From Methanomassiliicoccaceae archaeon UBA71 (GTDB lineage: Archaea; Thermoplasmatota; Thermoplasmata; Methanomassiliicoccales; Methanomethylophilaceae): a stretch of 64,000 bases of DNA. Position 1 is the first letter of the stretch. Every line of letters begins with the position of its first letter. The notes beneath the pieces were generated by a model. That model did not search any database and was not told the origin of the DNA. It saw only the letters and a program-made list of their open reading frames with translations. Below, piece after piece: positions 52,694 to 62,147 of this stretch. The position numbers and the translations under genes are program-made. The stretch lies in assembly GCA_002504405.1 (NCBI GenBank), contig DARO01000014.1:1-64000 (forward strand), in the 5' to 3' direction.

Positions 52694-53920
52694 TCAGGTC
52701 GCGTACTCCGCGTTGATGCGGACATAATCGTATGTCAGGTCGCAACCCCATCCGGTGGCGGACTCCTTGCCGATCCCCAGGTCGACCATTATCGTGACCT
52801 CCTTGTTGTCCATCGCCATGCGGACGACCTCCACAGCGCGCTCGTCCTGGAAAATGGGGGCGCCGGAATCCAAGATGGGGACCTCCATGTCCCCTCCCTT
52901 GATTGTCAGGCGAACATCGTTCAGGCTGAACTTGCATCCGCTGTTACCGACCGCCATCATCAGACGGCCGTAGTTGGGGTCGGCGCCGAATATAGCGGAC
53001 TTGACTAGAGGGGAGTTGGTGATGGCGCGCACCACCTTCTTCGCATCCTCCTTGGTCTCGGCTCCGGTGACCTGGACCTCGATGAGCTTGGTCGCCCCCT
53101 CCCCGTCCATGGCGATCGTGCGGGCGATCTTGGTCATCACTGTGCGGAGAGCCATCTCGAACTCGGGATCGTGGTCGGCTGGCTTGCTCTTCGACATGCC
53201 GTTGGCCAGGAGTATGCAGGTGTCGTTGGTCGACTGGTCCCCATCCACCGTGACCATGTTCATCGTATCGTCGAGTATGGACTGCCAGACCTCGCCGAAA
53301 TCGGGACCGAGCGTGGCATCCGTCGTGATGAGGGACAGGGTGGTCCCGTGCAGGACATTCATGTGCGGGGAGATCATGCCGCTTCCCTTGGAGATCCCGG
53401 CCACGTACACGAGCGTCCCGTCGCTGAGGCGGGCGCGGACGGCGCACTCCTTCTTTATCGTGTCAGTGGTCATGATGGCCTCGCAGATCAGGTTGTCCGC
53501 CTCGCGACCCACGTCGAGTTCGCGGGACGCGCGGGATATTCCGTAGCGGATCTTGTGCATGTCCAGGAAGCGTCCTATGAGACCTGTGGACATCACACCG
53601 ACCTGCTTCGGGTCGAGGTTGAGCTCTGCGGCGACTGCCTGCTTCATGGCATAGGCGTCCTCTATGCCGCGGCGGCCGGTTAGGGCGTTGGCGTTACCGC
53701 TGTTCACGACGACCGCGGACAGCTGCGGCGAGTTCTCCTCCATCATCACCTGCACAGGTGCGGCCTTCACGTTGTTGCTTGTGTACGCCGCGTACGCGGT
53801 CGCTGGAACCTCCGAGTACAGGAGACCCATGTCCAGGGACCGGTACTTCACACCGCTGTGCACGCCGGCCGCCTTGAACCCCTGGGGGGTCGTCACACCC
53901 CCTTCGATCATCTCTACCAT
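52694..53920 (-). CDS. argJ: Ornithine acetyltransferase / N-acetylglutamate synthase
   Basis: 408 residues. The self-cleavage site is EGATKLIEV (cleavage before Thr, which becomes the nucleophile), splitting it into alpha and beta chains. Other marks are VVNSGNANALTG and GDQSTNDT. It moves the acetyl group from acetylornithine to glutamate, so no argE is required. ATG 53920 lies two bases after the argC stop. Confidence 0.95.
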   Translation of the reverse strand: MVEMIEGGVTTPQGFKAAGVHSGVKYRSLDMGLLYSEVPATAYAAYTSNNVKAAPVQVMMEENSPQLSAVVVNSGNANALTGRRGIEDAYAMKQAVAAELNLDPKQVGVMSTGLIGRFLDMHKIRYGISRASRELDVGREADNLICEAIMTTDTIKKECAVRARLSDGTLVYVAGISKGSGMISPHMNVLHGTTLSLITTDATLGPDFGEVWQSILDDTMNMVTVDGDQSTNDTCILLANGMSKSKPADHDPEFEMALRTVMTKIARTIAMDGEGATKLIEVQVTGAETKEDAKKVVRAITNSPLVKSAIFGADPNYGRLMMAVGNSGCKFSLNDVRLTIKGGDMEVPILDSGAPIFQDERAVEVVRMAMDNKEVTIMVDLGIGKESATGWGCDLTYDYVRINAEYAT

Positions 53921-53922
53921 TG

Positions 53923-54939
53923 TCAAACCCCCAGTCCGGGCATGTCCAGCCCGGCGTTCTCTTTGTTGTTGAGCATAAGATTCATGCACTGCACCGCCTG
54001 TCCGGCTGCTCCCTTCACGAGATTGTCCACGACGCCGAAGGACACGACCTTCCCGCCGATGACGCGCGAGGAAACCTGCGCATGATTGGACCCGACCACG
54101 GCACGGATGGACGGCTCCTTCACGTAATGGACGAAGCGCTCGCCGCCGTACTGGCCCTCGTACACCTCGTCGATCTCCTCCTGGGTGCAATCGCCCTTGA
54201 GGTCGAAGTAGCAGGACGAGATTATCCCGCGGACTATCGGTACGAGGTTGGGGACGAACGTGACGTTCATGTGCGAACTCGCGAAGCGGTCCACAGCCAT
54301 CTCAACCTCCGGCGTGTGCCGATGGGATCCCACGCTGTACGGGATGATGGACTCCCCGCAGGTGGAGTGGTGCGTGCGCTGGGAAGGGACCATCCCGGCG
54401 CCTGATGTCCCGGACTTCGCGTCGACGATTACATCCTCCTCGACCAGCCCCGACTTGAGCAGGGGGGCGCACGCCAGGATGATGGACGTGGCATAGCATC
54501 CGGGATTCGCCACCAGGTCCGCACCGCGGATCTCGTCGCGGAAGAACTCGGGAAGGCCGTACACCGCTTTCGGCAGGTTCTCGGTGTCGGTGTGCTTGTG
54601 CCCGTACCACTTCTCGTACACGGAGACGTCGTGGAGGCGGTAGTCACCCGACAGGTCTATGGCCTTGATCCCCTGATCGAGCAGCGCGGGGACCTCCGAC
54701 ATGGCGACGCCATGCGGCGTGGCCACGAACACAAGGTCCAGATCCTTCGTTTCGGATATCTTCTCGGTGAAGGTGATGTCCACGTATCCCTTGAGGTAGG
54801 AATGGATGTCGCTGACCTTGGCACCTGCGTTCTGACGGGAGGTCATCGCCGCGATCTCCACATCAGGGTGGGTGGAGAGGATGCGGGCTAGCTCCCCGCC
54901 CGTGTACCCCGTTCCGCCTATGATCCCTACTCTTGTCAT
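53923..54939 (-). CDS. argC: N-acetyl-gamma-glutamyl-phosphate reductase
   Basis: 338 residues. NADP Rossmann VGIIGGTGYTGGEL, the catalytic Cys in VANPGCYAT, and a His in the HRHTPE region typical for ArgC. ATG 54939 is used: GTGAT four bases upstream can pair with 16S rRNA. Two starts slightly upstream (54945, 54948) cannot be excluded. First gene of the argCJBD operon, divergent from argGH. Confidence 0.94.
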   Translation of the reverse strand: MTRVGIIGGTGYTGGELARILSTHPDVEIAAMTSRQNAGAKVSDIHSYLKGYVDITFTEKISETKDLDLVFVATPHGVAMSEVPALLDQGIKAIDLSGDYRLHDVSVYEKWYGHKHTDTENLPKAVYGLPEFFRDEIRGADLVANPGCYATSIILACAPLLKSGLVEEDVIVDAKSGTSGAGMVPSQRTHHSTCGESIIPYSVGSHRHTPEVEMAVDRFASSHMNVTFVPNLVPIVRGIISSCYFDLKGDCTQEEIDEVYEGQYGGERFVHYVKEPSIRAVVGSNHAQVSSRVIGGKVVSFGVVDNLVKGAAGQAVQCMNLMLNNKENAGLDMPGLGV

Positions 54940-54948
54940 ATCCATCAC

Positions 54949-55233
54949 TCGGTTAATATTGGGCAGTCGCAGGCCTGACCTCTAAAAAAAGGTATTGTTT
55001 GATTTCAGACATGCTCCGTCGGGTACATCCTCCGCAGAGACGGTTTTGGCGCCACATGAACCGCTTGTGGGCAGAGAGACAACAGAATGCATGCGCCGAT
55101 TGGCCGTTGTCGCCAGGAGCCGTCAGGGGCATGGACACCGAGTGTACACCTGCGGACTTGGTATGCCGGCATATGTGCGTTGTCGCACACGCGAATGAAC
55201 AATGATATAATGTAAAAGGCAATGCGCGTCAGC
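54949..55233. promoter_or_regulatory. Divergent arg promoter region with inverted repeat
   Basis: A 285-base region between argC and argG. TGTGCG-TTGT-CGCACA (55174-55189) is an inverted repeat 13 bases before TGATATAATG, the TATA box of argG. GTGTACAC (55142-55149) is a second short palindrome. On the minus strand a T-rich box lies before argC. Candidate operator of an arginine regulator. No protein frame is convincing. Confidence 0.4.
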
Positions 55234-56481
55234 ATGGCAAGCTGCAACAAACCCAACAGCGCTTCCACCGAAGCGAACAACAGGGACAAGGTCGTCCTCG
55301 CCTACTCCGGAGGACTGGACACATCCGTCGCCATCCGCTGGCTCCAGGACACCTACAACGTGGATGTCATCGCCATCGCAATCAACGTCGGACAGCCCCC
55401 CAGCAAGGACGACATCGTCGCCCGTGCTCTTAGGAACGGAGCGATCAAGGCCGACTTCATCGACGTCACCGACGAGTTCGTGTCGGACTACGTCTGGCCC
55501 TCCCTGAAGGCCAACGCCCTGTACCAGAACGTCTACCCCCTGAGCACCGCCATCGCCAGGCCCCTGATCGCCAAGAAGCTCGTTGAGATCGCGAGGGCCG
55601 AGGGCGCCAAGTACATCGCCCACGGATGCACCGCCAAGGGAAACGACCAGGTCAGGTTCGACGTCGGGATCGTATCCCAGGACCCCAACCTCTCCATCAT
55701 CGCCCCCATGCGCGAGTGGGTCACCACCAGAGAGAAGGAGATCGAGTACGCCAAGGAGAACGGCATCGAGATCATCGTCAAGAAGGAGAGCCCCTACTCC
55801 AGGGACGAGAACCTCTGGGGAAGCTCCTGCGAGTGCGGGATCCTCGAGGACCCCTGGGAGGAGCCTCCCGCGGATGTCTGGGAGAACACCGTGGACCCCG
55901 AGAAGGCCCCCGACACTCCCACATACATAGAGATCGAGTTCGAGGAGGGTGTGCCCGTGTCCCTGAACGGGGAGAAGATGGGCGGCGTCGAGCTCATCGA
56001 GAAGCTGGACAAGATCGCCGGAGAGAACGGGGTAGGGAGGATCGACCATGTCGAGGACCGTCTCGTCGGAATCAAGAGCCGCGAGACCTACGAGTGCCCC
56101 GCCGCTGTGACCCTCATCAAGGCCCACCAGGCCCTCGAGGCCATGACACTTGCCCGCGACACCATCGAGTTCAAGCGCGGCATCGAGCAGAAGTTCTGCC
56201 AGCTGGCGTACGACGGACTCTGGTTCGGGGGACTCATGGAGCCCATACAGGCCTTCATCGACGAGACCCAGAGGTACGTCTCCGGAACCGTCCGCGTCAA
56301 GCTCTACAAGGGCAACGCAACCGTCGTCGGCAGGAAGTCCCCGTACTCCATGTACGACGCCGGGCTCAGCACATACGCCGAGGGCGACTCCTTCGACCAC
56401 AACTCCGCGACCGGGTTCATCTACGTGTGGGGACTCCCCGGAAGGACCGCGGCCAAGAGCCACGCCGTGAAGAAGAAGTGA
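55234..56481 (+). CDS. argG: Argininosuccinate synthase
   Basis: 415 residues. ATP pyrophosphatase loop AYSGGLDTSV, HGCTAKGNDQVRF and SPYSRDENLWG are all diagnostic. It joins citrulline and aspartate. ATG 55234 is chosen because TGATATAATG is centred 27 bases upstream. ATG 55222 is too near. The stop overlaps argH by one base (TGATG). Strong codon bias suggests high expression. Confidence 0.96.
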   Translation: MASCNKPNSASTEANNRDKVVLAYSGGLDTSVAIRWLQDTYNVDVIAIAINVGQPPSKDDIVARALRNGAIKADFIDVTDEFVSDYVWPSLKANALYQNVYPLSTAIARPLIAKKLVEIARAEGAKYIAHGCTAKGNDQVRFDVGIVSQDPNLSIIAPMREWVTTREKEIEYAKENGIEIIVKKESPYSRDENLWGSSCECGILEDPWEEPPADVWENTVDPEKAPDTPTYIEIEFEEGVPVSLNGEKMGGVELIEKLDKIAGENGVGRIDHVEDRLVGIKSRETYECPAAVTLIKAHQALEAMTLARDTIEFKRGIEQKFCQLAYDGLWFGGLMEPIQAFIDETQRYVSGTVRVKLYKGNATVVGRKSPYSMYDAGLSTYAEGDSFDHNSATGFIYVWGLPGRTAAKSHAVKKK

Positions 56482-57929
56482 TGCCCTTGCAGCAGGCCCT
56501 ATGGTCAGGCAGGTTCTCGGCCGGGATGGACGACTCCACCCTGGCTTTCACATCCTCCCTGGACGTGGACTCCCACCTGGCGTTCTACGACGTCATGGGC
56601 TCCCTCGCCCACGTGAGGATGCTGAAGGCATGCGGGGTCATACCGCCCGAGGATGCGGACAGCATCGTATCCGGCCTCAAGGACATACTCGCCCAGGTGG
56701 AGGCCGGGACGTTTGAGTTCGACTACTCCCTGGAGGACGTCCACACGTGCATAGAGTTCTCCCTGACGGAGGCCATAGGCCCCGCGGGAGGGAAGCTGCA
56801 CACCGGGAGGAGCAGGAACGACCAGGTCGCCACCGACTTCAGGATGTACCTCAGGGACGACGCGCTCCGCGCCGCGGAGGCGGTCAACGGACTGATGATG
56901 GCGCTGGTGAAGGTGGCCGAGGACAACGGGACCACCGTGATGCCCGGATTCACCCACATGCAGCACGCCCAGCCCGTGACACTGGCCCAGCATATGCTGG
57001 CCCATGCCTTCAAGTTCTCGAGGGACGCGGACAGGTTCCTGGACGCGTTCAGGAGGATGGACAAGTGCCCCCTCGGGGCCGCGGCCCTCGCCGGCACGAC
57101 GTACCCCATCGACAGGCGGATGACCGCCGAGGCCCTCGGCTTCAGGGAACCGACCGAGAACTCCATGGACTCCGTGAGCGACAGGGACTTCGTCACGGAG
57201 CTCGCATTCTGCGCCGCCCAGACCGCCCTGCACCTATCATCACTGTGCGAGGAGCTCGTCCTGTGGTCGTCCCAGGAGTTCGGATTCGTCGAGATGGACG
57301 ACAGGTACACCACCGGATCGTCGATCATGCCCCAGAAGAAGAACCCCGACATCGCGGAGCTCGTCCGCGGGAAGACTGGTGCGGTCGTCGGCGCGCTCAT
57401 GACGATGGTGACGATGACCAAGGGGCTCCCCCTGACGTACAACCGCGACCTCCAGGAGGACAAGCGGCCGGTCATGGAATCGATGGCGACCGTCATCTCC
57501 TGTGCGCAGATGATGTCCAAGGTCGTCTCCACATCCGTATTCGACAAGGAGAGGATGCTGGAGGTCACCAGCCGCGGGCAGATCAACGCCACCGACCTGG
57601 CGGACTACCTCGTGACCAAGGGCGTCCCGTTCCGCGAGGCCCACGGGATCGTCGGGGCGGCCGTAAGGCACAGCATCGACACCGGGAGGAACCTCGAGGA
57701 CATGACCCTGGAGGAGCTCAGGCAGTTCTCCGACAGGATTCAGGAGGATGTGTTCGACATCCTCCCCATCGTGAGATGCGTCGAGCGCAGGAGCTCCTAC
57801 GGCGGCACATCACCTGACTCCACGGACATCCAGATCGCCAAGGCGATCGAGCAGATAATGCTCAGAGACGAGACCGTGAGACAGGAGGCCCAGCTCATAC
57901 AGGGGTGCTGGGACAGGCTGAGGGCCTGA
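56481..57929 (+). CDS. argH: Argininosuccinate lyase
   Basis: 482 residues. LHTGRSRNDQVATD, FTHMQHAQPVTL and the signature GSSIMPQKKNPD of the fumarase/aspartase superfamily. It releases fumarate and arginine. The start overlaps argG. argF and carbamoyl phosphate synthase are not in the window. Confidence 0.96.
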   Translation: MPLQQALWSGRFSAGMDDSTLAFTSSLDVDSHLAFYDVMGSLAHVRMLKACGVIPPEDADSIVSGLKDILAQVEAGTFEFDYSLEDVHTCIEFSLTEAIGPAGGKLHTGRSRNDQVATDFRMYLRDDALRAAEAVNGLMMALVKVAEDNGTTVMPGFTHMQHAQPVTLAQHMLAHAFKFSRDADRFLDAFRRMDKCPLGAAALAGTTYPIDRRMTAEALGFREPTENSMDSVSDRDFVTELAFCAAQTALHLSSLCEELVLWSSQEFGFVEMDDRYTTGSSIMPQKKNPDIAELVRGKTGAVVGALMTMVTMTKGLPLTYNRDLQEDKRPVMESMATVISCAQMMSKVVSTSVFDKERMLEVTSRGQINATDLADYLVTKGVPFREAHGIVGAAVRHSIDTGRNLEDMTLEELRQFSDRIQEDVFDILPIVRCVERRSSYGGTSPDSTDIQIAKAIEQIMLRDETVRQEAQLIQGCWDRLRA

Positions 57930-57940
57930 ACCGAAAACCA

Positions 57941-57962
57941 TCCCGGGGCCACGGTCCCGGGA
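57941..57962. terminator. Hairpin after argH
   Basis: TCCCGGG/CCCGGGA arms with an 8-base loop, 11 bases after the stop and before the convergent small gene. Probable terminator. Confidence 0.45.
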
Positions 57963-58019
57963 CCTTCCCCCATTCTCTTCTTGACCGTCCCGCGTTCTCG
58001 ACGGGGCGGGATGCGGGCA

Positions 58020-58385
58020 TCAGTCGAACTCGATGTTGTAGTTCTGCTTCACATCGAACTTGATCCCTGCCGCGGTCAGCATATTGCTGATGTTGTCCGC
58101 GATGTGGGACATGTCGGTGGACTTGTTGTAGGTCTTGAGGTAGAACTCCTTGCTGTCCATGGGGAACACGAGGCGCACCTTCCCCTTGCGGTTGTAGCCC
58201 TCGGGTTTCCTGTTGAGCTCGAGATCGGACACGTTGAGGTCGATCAGCATCTGGAGAAGCTCTTCTTCCTCGGGCATCTGGTCGATCTCCTCCAGGAACA
58301 TCTTGAGAATGTCGGGGAACACGGGTGCCAGGTCCTTGTAATCGGATTTGCCCTTGAGAATGAAATGGGTGCTGTAGACCTTCAT
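58020..58385 (-). CDS. Unknown conserved-type small protein
   Basis: 121 residues, soluble, acidic middle (MPEEEELLQMLIDL), alternating beta-strands and helices, no Cys and no known motif. CTTAAATAG about 27 bases before ATG 58385 marks a leaderless promoter, which supports expression. No family recognised. Lies alone between argH and thiDN. Confidence 0.65.
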   Translation of the reverse strand: MKVYSTHFILKGKSDYKDLAPVFPDILKMFLEEIDQMPEEEELLQMLIDLNVSDLELNRKPEGYNRKGKVRLVFPMDSKEFYLKTYNKSTDMSHIADNISNMLTAAGIKFDVKQNYNIEFD

Positions 58386-58478
58386 CGACCCGCTTGATTG
58401 GCGGTTCGCTATTTAAGGATTGGCGATGCCTTCCGACCCACCGACAACATATAATCTTATTATCCCATCTACCAGGGC

Positions 58479-59765
58479 ATGAGAACCGCACTCACGGTGG
58501 CAGGTTCGGACTCCATTGGAGGCGCCGGCATACAGGCCGACATCAAGGCAATGGCTGTTATAGGGGTCCATGCCACATCCGTCATCACCGCCGTTACGGC
58601 CCAGAACACAAGGGGCGTCGACGGCATCCTCCCGATCCCGGAGGAGTTCATCAAGAGTCAGCTGGAGGCTGTGCTCAGGGACAGCGACATCAAGGCCGTG
58701 AAGACAGGGATGCTCTACAGCGCCGAGATCGTCGAGACAGTTGCAGACGTGCTCGAGGACCATGACATGCCGCTCATCGTCGATCCCGTCATGATATCGG
58801 GGACGGGATCTTCCCTTTCCGACAAGGGATTCGAGACGGCCCTGAAAAGGAAGCTCCTTCCGATATGCGAGCTTGTCACGCCGAACCGCCACGAGGCCGA
58901 GGTCCTGGCCAATATGAAGATCGAGAGCAAGGACGACCTCATGCTCGCCTGCGAGCTGATAGGCAAGGAGGGATCCTCCGTGCTCATGAAGGGCGGGCAC
59001 TTCAACACGCCCGTGGTTACCGACTACCTGTACCTGTCCTCGGAATTCACCAAACTCGAGTACCCCAGACTTAAGAAGGCGGGACACGGGAGCGGATGCG
59101 TCCTGTCATCATTCATCACCGCCAACATGGCCAAGGGCCTGGACATAGTGAACGCGGTGCTCAAGTCGAGGGAGCTCGTGCAGGAGTCCATCGCCACGCA
59201 GTACGCTGTCGGCAAAGGGGACCTGGTCGTCAACCCGATGGTGAAGCTCAAAGGGGACACCGACAAGTTCCAGGTCCTTGACGCCCTGGACTCCGCCGCC
59301 GCGAGGATCGTCAACCTGGTGCCCGACGAGTTCGTCCCAAGGTCAGGGATGAACATCGCCATGGCCCTGAAGGATGCCGCGGGACCGGAGGAGATAGCCG
59401 CCATAGACAAGCGCCTAAACGTCCACAACGGGATGCTGAGGAAGGGCGGGCCGGCCAAGTTCGGGACCGCCGAGGGTCTGTCCTATGTTCTCCTGACCGT
59501 GATGAAGCACGATCCCGAGATGCGTTGCATCATGAGCCTCGCGTATCGCGACGACATCATGGATGTCATGGAGGAGGTCGGCATGACCGCGGTCACGACC
59601 GAGATGGGCAAGGACAAGATCAGTGTCGCCACCGAGAAGGCCCTGAAGAAATGCAAGGGCATCCCCGACGCCATCGTTGACAAGGGCCCTAAAAAGGAGA
59701 GACTCGTAAGACTCCTGGCCAGGGACACCAACCAGATGCTTGAAAAGCTGGAAGAAATCCTTTGA
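58479..59765 (+). CDS. thiDN: HMP(-P) kinase fused to thiamine-phosphate synthase ThiN
   Basis: 428 residues. Residues 1-250 are ThiD (TVAGSDSIGGAGIQADIK, DPVMISGTGSSL, AGHGSGCVLSS), phosphorylating hydroxymethylpyrimidine twice. Residues 265-425 are ThiN (VPRSGMNIAMAL and related), which joins HMP-PP and HET-P in archaea in place of ThiE. The fusion thus covers both steps. ACATATAATC (about 58447-58456) lies 27 bases before ATG 58479. Confidence 0.93.
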   Translation: MRTALTVAGSDSIGGAGIQADIKAMAVIGVHATSVITAVTAQNTRGVDGILPIPEEFIKSQLEAVLRDSDIKAVKTGMLYSAEIVETVADVLEDHDMPLIVDPVMISGTGSSLSDKGFETALKRKLLPICELVTPNRHEAEVLANMKIESKDDLMLACELIGKEGSSVLMKGGHFNTPVVTDYLYLSSEFTKLEYPRLKKAGHGSGCVLSSFITANMAKGLDIVNAVLKSRELVQESIATQYAVGKGDLVVNPMVKLKGDTDKFQVLDALDSAAARIVNLVPDEFVPRSGMNIAMALKDAAGPEEIAAIDKRLNVHNGMLRKGGPAKFGTAEGLSYVLLTVMKHDPEMRCIMSLAYRDDIMDVMEEVGMTAVTTEMGKDKISVATEKALKKCKGIPDAIVDKGPKKERLVRLLARDTNQMLEKLEEIL

Positions 59766-59782
59766 TGAAACGGTTTATTTTC

Positions 59783-59804
59783 CCGGGGGGATTGATCCCC
59801 CCGG
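59783..59804. terminator. Bidirectional hairpin
   Basis: CCGGGGGGAT-TG-ATCCCCCCGG, perfect 10-bp arms, between the convergent stops of thiDN and the anchored FKBP gene. A T-rich run precedes it on the plus strand. Very likely terminator for both. Confidence 0.65.
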
Positions 59805-59817
59805 CGGTATAATGACC

Positions 59818-60732
59818 TCAGTCTATCGAGACGATCTCTATCTCGAAGTAGAGTGTGGCGTTCCTGGTTTCTTCGCAGGTCTTGTAGTCCATTGTGGAAC
59901 CGTTTATGTTGGTGATGTACCAGGTCTCGGTTCCGAAGAGGATCTCGACCATCTTGATCTCATGGGTGGATTCGTCCACCACGGTGGTGTCTGTGACGGA
60001 GAGGTTGTAGGTTATGACGCCGTTGGATATGCCGGTGACGTTGAAGGTCACCTTCCCGTAGACGTCCTTGTCCTCATAGTCCTCGTTGCCGACGGACGCA
60101 TCGTACTCGTAGGAGGAGCCTGCAGAGGGCATGTTCGTAACGTAGTACATGTTGTCGGTGGCATCGTGGTAGACGCTGGCCTGCCATCCGTACACGGTTG
60201 TGATGACGGCGGACGAGCCCGTGCTTATGCTGACGTCAGGGTAGACGCTCTCGAACTGCTCCTTTGCCATCTGCTGTACCTGGGGGATGGTGAGCCCGTT
60301 CATCGACACGTCCTCATACATGCTGGATTCGGGTGCCGGGTACGCATCGGGGATCTCGACCCTGACAACGTCGCCGACCTTGTGGCCGGCGATTGCTTCC
60401 TCGAATGCCTTGAGGTAATCCCCGTCGCCTATCGTGAAGCTGATGGTGCTGTAGCTGGTCTTTGAGTAAGTGTTCGCCTTGTCAACGTCACCGTTGTTGC
60501 CGATGCTGCTGTAGGTAGTGTCGAACACCACAGCGTTCTCCTCGCCGTAGTAGGCGTAGAACGTGCCGGTGTAGTTGACGGTGACATCGTCCCCGTAGCC
60601 CGCGATCGTATTGTCTTTCTGAATGTAATGCTCGTTGACGTACACGCCGATGACTCCTACAGCCGCCAGCATGAATATGACGAAGCAGACCGTGAAAATT
60701 GGGTCCCTCTTCTTTTTCTCATCGCCAGTCAT
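59818..60732 (-). CDS. Membrane-anchored extracytoplasmic FKBP-type PPIase
   Basis: 304 residues. A basic start is followed by one anchor (about residues 13-31, FTVCFVIFMLAAVGVIGVY). From residue 48 there is an FKBP domain (VTVNYTGTFYAY, VVFDTTYSSIG, FEEAIAGHKVGDVVRVEIP) with a long insert and a C-terminal beta region. It should assist folding of exported proteins. The anchor and outside location distinguish it from the cytoplasmic FKBP at 41 kb. Confidence 0.87.
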   Translation of the reverse strand: MTGDEKKKRDPIFTVCFVIFMLAAVGVIGVYVNEHYIQKDNTIAGYGDDVTVNYTGTFYAYYGEENAVVFDTTYSSIGNNGDVDKANTYSKTSYSTISFTIGDGDYLKAFEEAIAGHKVGDVVRVEIPDAYPAPESSMYEDVSMNGLTIPQVQQMAKEQFESVYPDVSISTGSSAVITTVYGWQASVYHDATDNMYYVTNMPSAGSSYEYDASVGNEDYEDKDVYGKVTFNVTGISNGVITYNLSVTDTTVVDESTHEIKMVEILFGTETWYITNINGSTMDYKTCEETRNATLYFEIEIVSID

Positions 60733-60863
60733 TGGTACCGTCCGGTGCGATTGTCCATTTCTTATAAAAGGGCTACGTCGCGCGTGTCTGTCAATAGGTA
60801 AGTGGCCGACATCCGAAAGAGTAATGTCCGACAGGGTGGATGCCTAAGGCAAGCCTGTGATTA

Positions 60864-60886
60864 CTGTATATACTGTGCATATACAG
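60864..60886. promoter_or_regulatory. CTGTATA-N9-TATACAG operator
   Basis: Perfect 7-bp arms (60864-60870 and 60880-60886), with a further TATACA half just downstream, overlapping and next to the AGTTATATACAC TATA box (60885-60896) of the GntR gene. Position and symmetry fit autoregulation by the YtrA-type repressor. Confidence 0.55.
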
Positions 60887-60926
60887 TTATATACACATAC
60901 AGCATGCACTCCCATAGAAGGATCCG

Positions 60927-61301
60927 ATGGACATAATCATCAGCAACTCCAGCGGCAAGCCGATCTACGAGCAGATCGTCGACCAGATAAAGTGCCAGAT
61001 CATCGATGGCAGCCTGTCTGCAGGTGAACCTCTGCCCAGCATGCGCGCGCTCGCCCAGAGCCTCAGGATCAGCGTGATTACCACGAAGAGGGCGTACAAC
61101 GATCTGGAGGCGGAGGGGTTCATCGAGACCGTCGCCGGCAAGGGATGCTTCGTTGCCGCGAGGGATCCGTCCCTGCTTCACGAGGCCAATCTCAAGGCAG
61201 TCGAGGACCATATGCGCAAGGCCGTCGAGAAGGCCAAGAGCGGAGGCGTCTCGAAGGAAGAGCTGACCGAGATCCTGGAGATCCTGTACGAAGGTGAGTG
61301 A
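60927..61301 (+). CDS. GntR-family regulator, YtrA subfamily
   Basis: 124 residues. Residues 10-75 are a winged helix (PIYEQIVDQIKCQIIDG, LPSMRALAQSLRIS, EAEGFIETVAGKGCFVA), followed by a short helical tail of about 45 residues, which is the YtrA size. These regulators usually control an ABC transporter encoded just behind them. The same arrangement is seen here. AAGGA precedes ATG 60927. Confidence 0.9.
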   Translation: MDIIISNSSGKPIYEQIVDQIKCQIIDGSLSAGEPLPSMRALAQSLRISVITTKRAYNDLEAEGFIETVAGKGCFVAARDPSLLHEANLKAVEDHMRKAVEKAKSGGVSKEELTEILEILYEGE

Positions 61302-62147
61302 ATGGACAACACGGTCGAGGTACGGGGCCTCGTGAAGACCCTGAACGGATTCAGGCTGGAGGCGGACCTGGACATACCAGAGGGCTACATAGTGGGCCTC
61401 ATAGGGGAAAACGGCGCGGGGAAGACCACGCTGATCAAGTGCATCACCGGGATCAACAGGGTGGATTCGGGCAGCGTGAGGATCATGGGAAGGCCCGACG
61501 GCATCAGGGAGACCGGGGACGTGGGCATCGTGTTCGACGACTGCCATTTCTTCCCTGCCATGAACGGCAGGAACCTGGACAAGCTGATGGGCAGGATGTT
61601 CGGCAACTGGGATTCTGGAAGATTCGCCGTCCTCATGGAGAGGTTCCAGATTCCGATGGACAAGAAAATCAAGGAGTACTCCAGAGGGATGAGGATGAAG
61701 GTCCAGGCGGCCGTGGCCCTGTCCCACGATCCGCGTGTCCTGATCCTGGATGAGGCGACGGCCGGCATGGACCCCGCCGCCAGGGACGAGTTCCTGGATG
61801 TCGTCTTGGAGTACATGCGCGACGGGACCCGCAGCGTGATAATGTCCTCCCACATAACATCGGACCTGGAGAAGGTCGCGGACTACATAGTGTTCATCCA
61901 TCAGGGGAGGATCCTCATGAACGCTCCCAAGGACGACATACTCGACAGCTACGGACTCGCCAAGGGGCCCGAGAATTCCGTGAGGATGATCGGCGATGAC
62001 ATCGTCGCATTCAGGAAGGACGAGTACGGGGCCTGTGCCCTGGTGGCGGACAGGCGCGGGGTCGCGGAGGCATTCCCCGAGCTGGTGGTGGATCCTGCCA
62101 GCCTCGAAGACATAATGGTCATGATAATCAGAGGTGGAAGGCCATGA
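61302..62147 (+). CDS. ABC-2 transporter ATP-binding protein
   Basis: 281 residues. Walker A GENGAGKTTLIK (about residue 36), signature YSRGMRMK (degenerate LSGGQ), Walker B VLILDEATAGMD and switch His in SSHITSD. A C-terminal regulatory part follows. GGTGAGTGA lies just before ATG 61302, directly after the GntR stop. The stop overlaps the first permease (ATGA). Confidence 0.92.
   Translation: MDNTVEVRGLVKTLNGFRLEADLDIPEGYIVGLIGENGAGKTTLIKCITGINRVDSGSVRIMGRPDGIRETGDVGIVFDDCHFFPAMNGRNLDKLMGRMFGNWDSGRFAVLMERFQIPMDKKIKEYSRGMRMKVQAAVALSHDPRVLILDEATAGMDPAARDEFLDVVLEYMRDGTRSVIMSSHITSDLEKVADYIVFIHQGRILMNAPKDDILDSYGLAKGPENSVRMIGDDIVAFRKDEYGACALVADRRGVAEAFPELVVDPASLEDIMVMIIRGGRP

Noticed and set aside
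55626..56480. In-frame upstream extension of argH through argG
   Set aside because: The extension is a shifted reading of argG with Arg/His-rich junk. ATG 56481 is the natural start.
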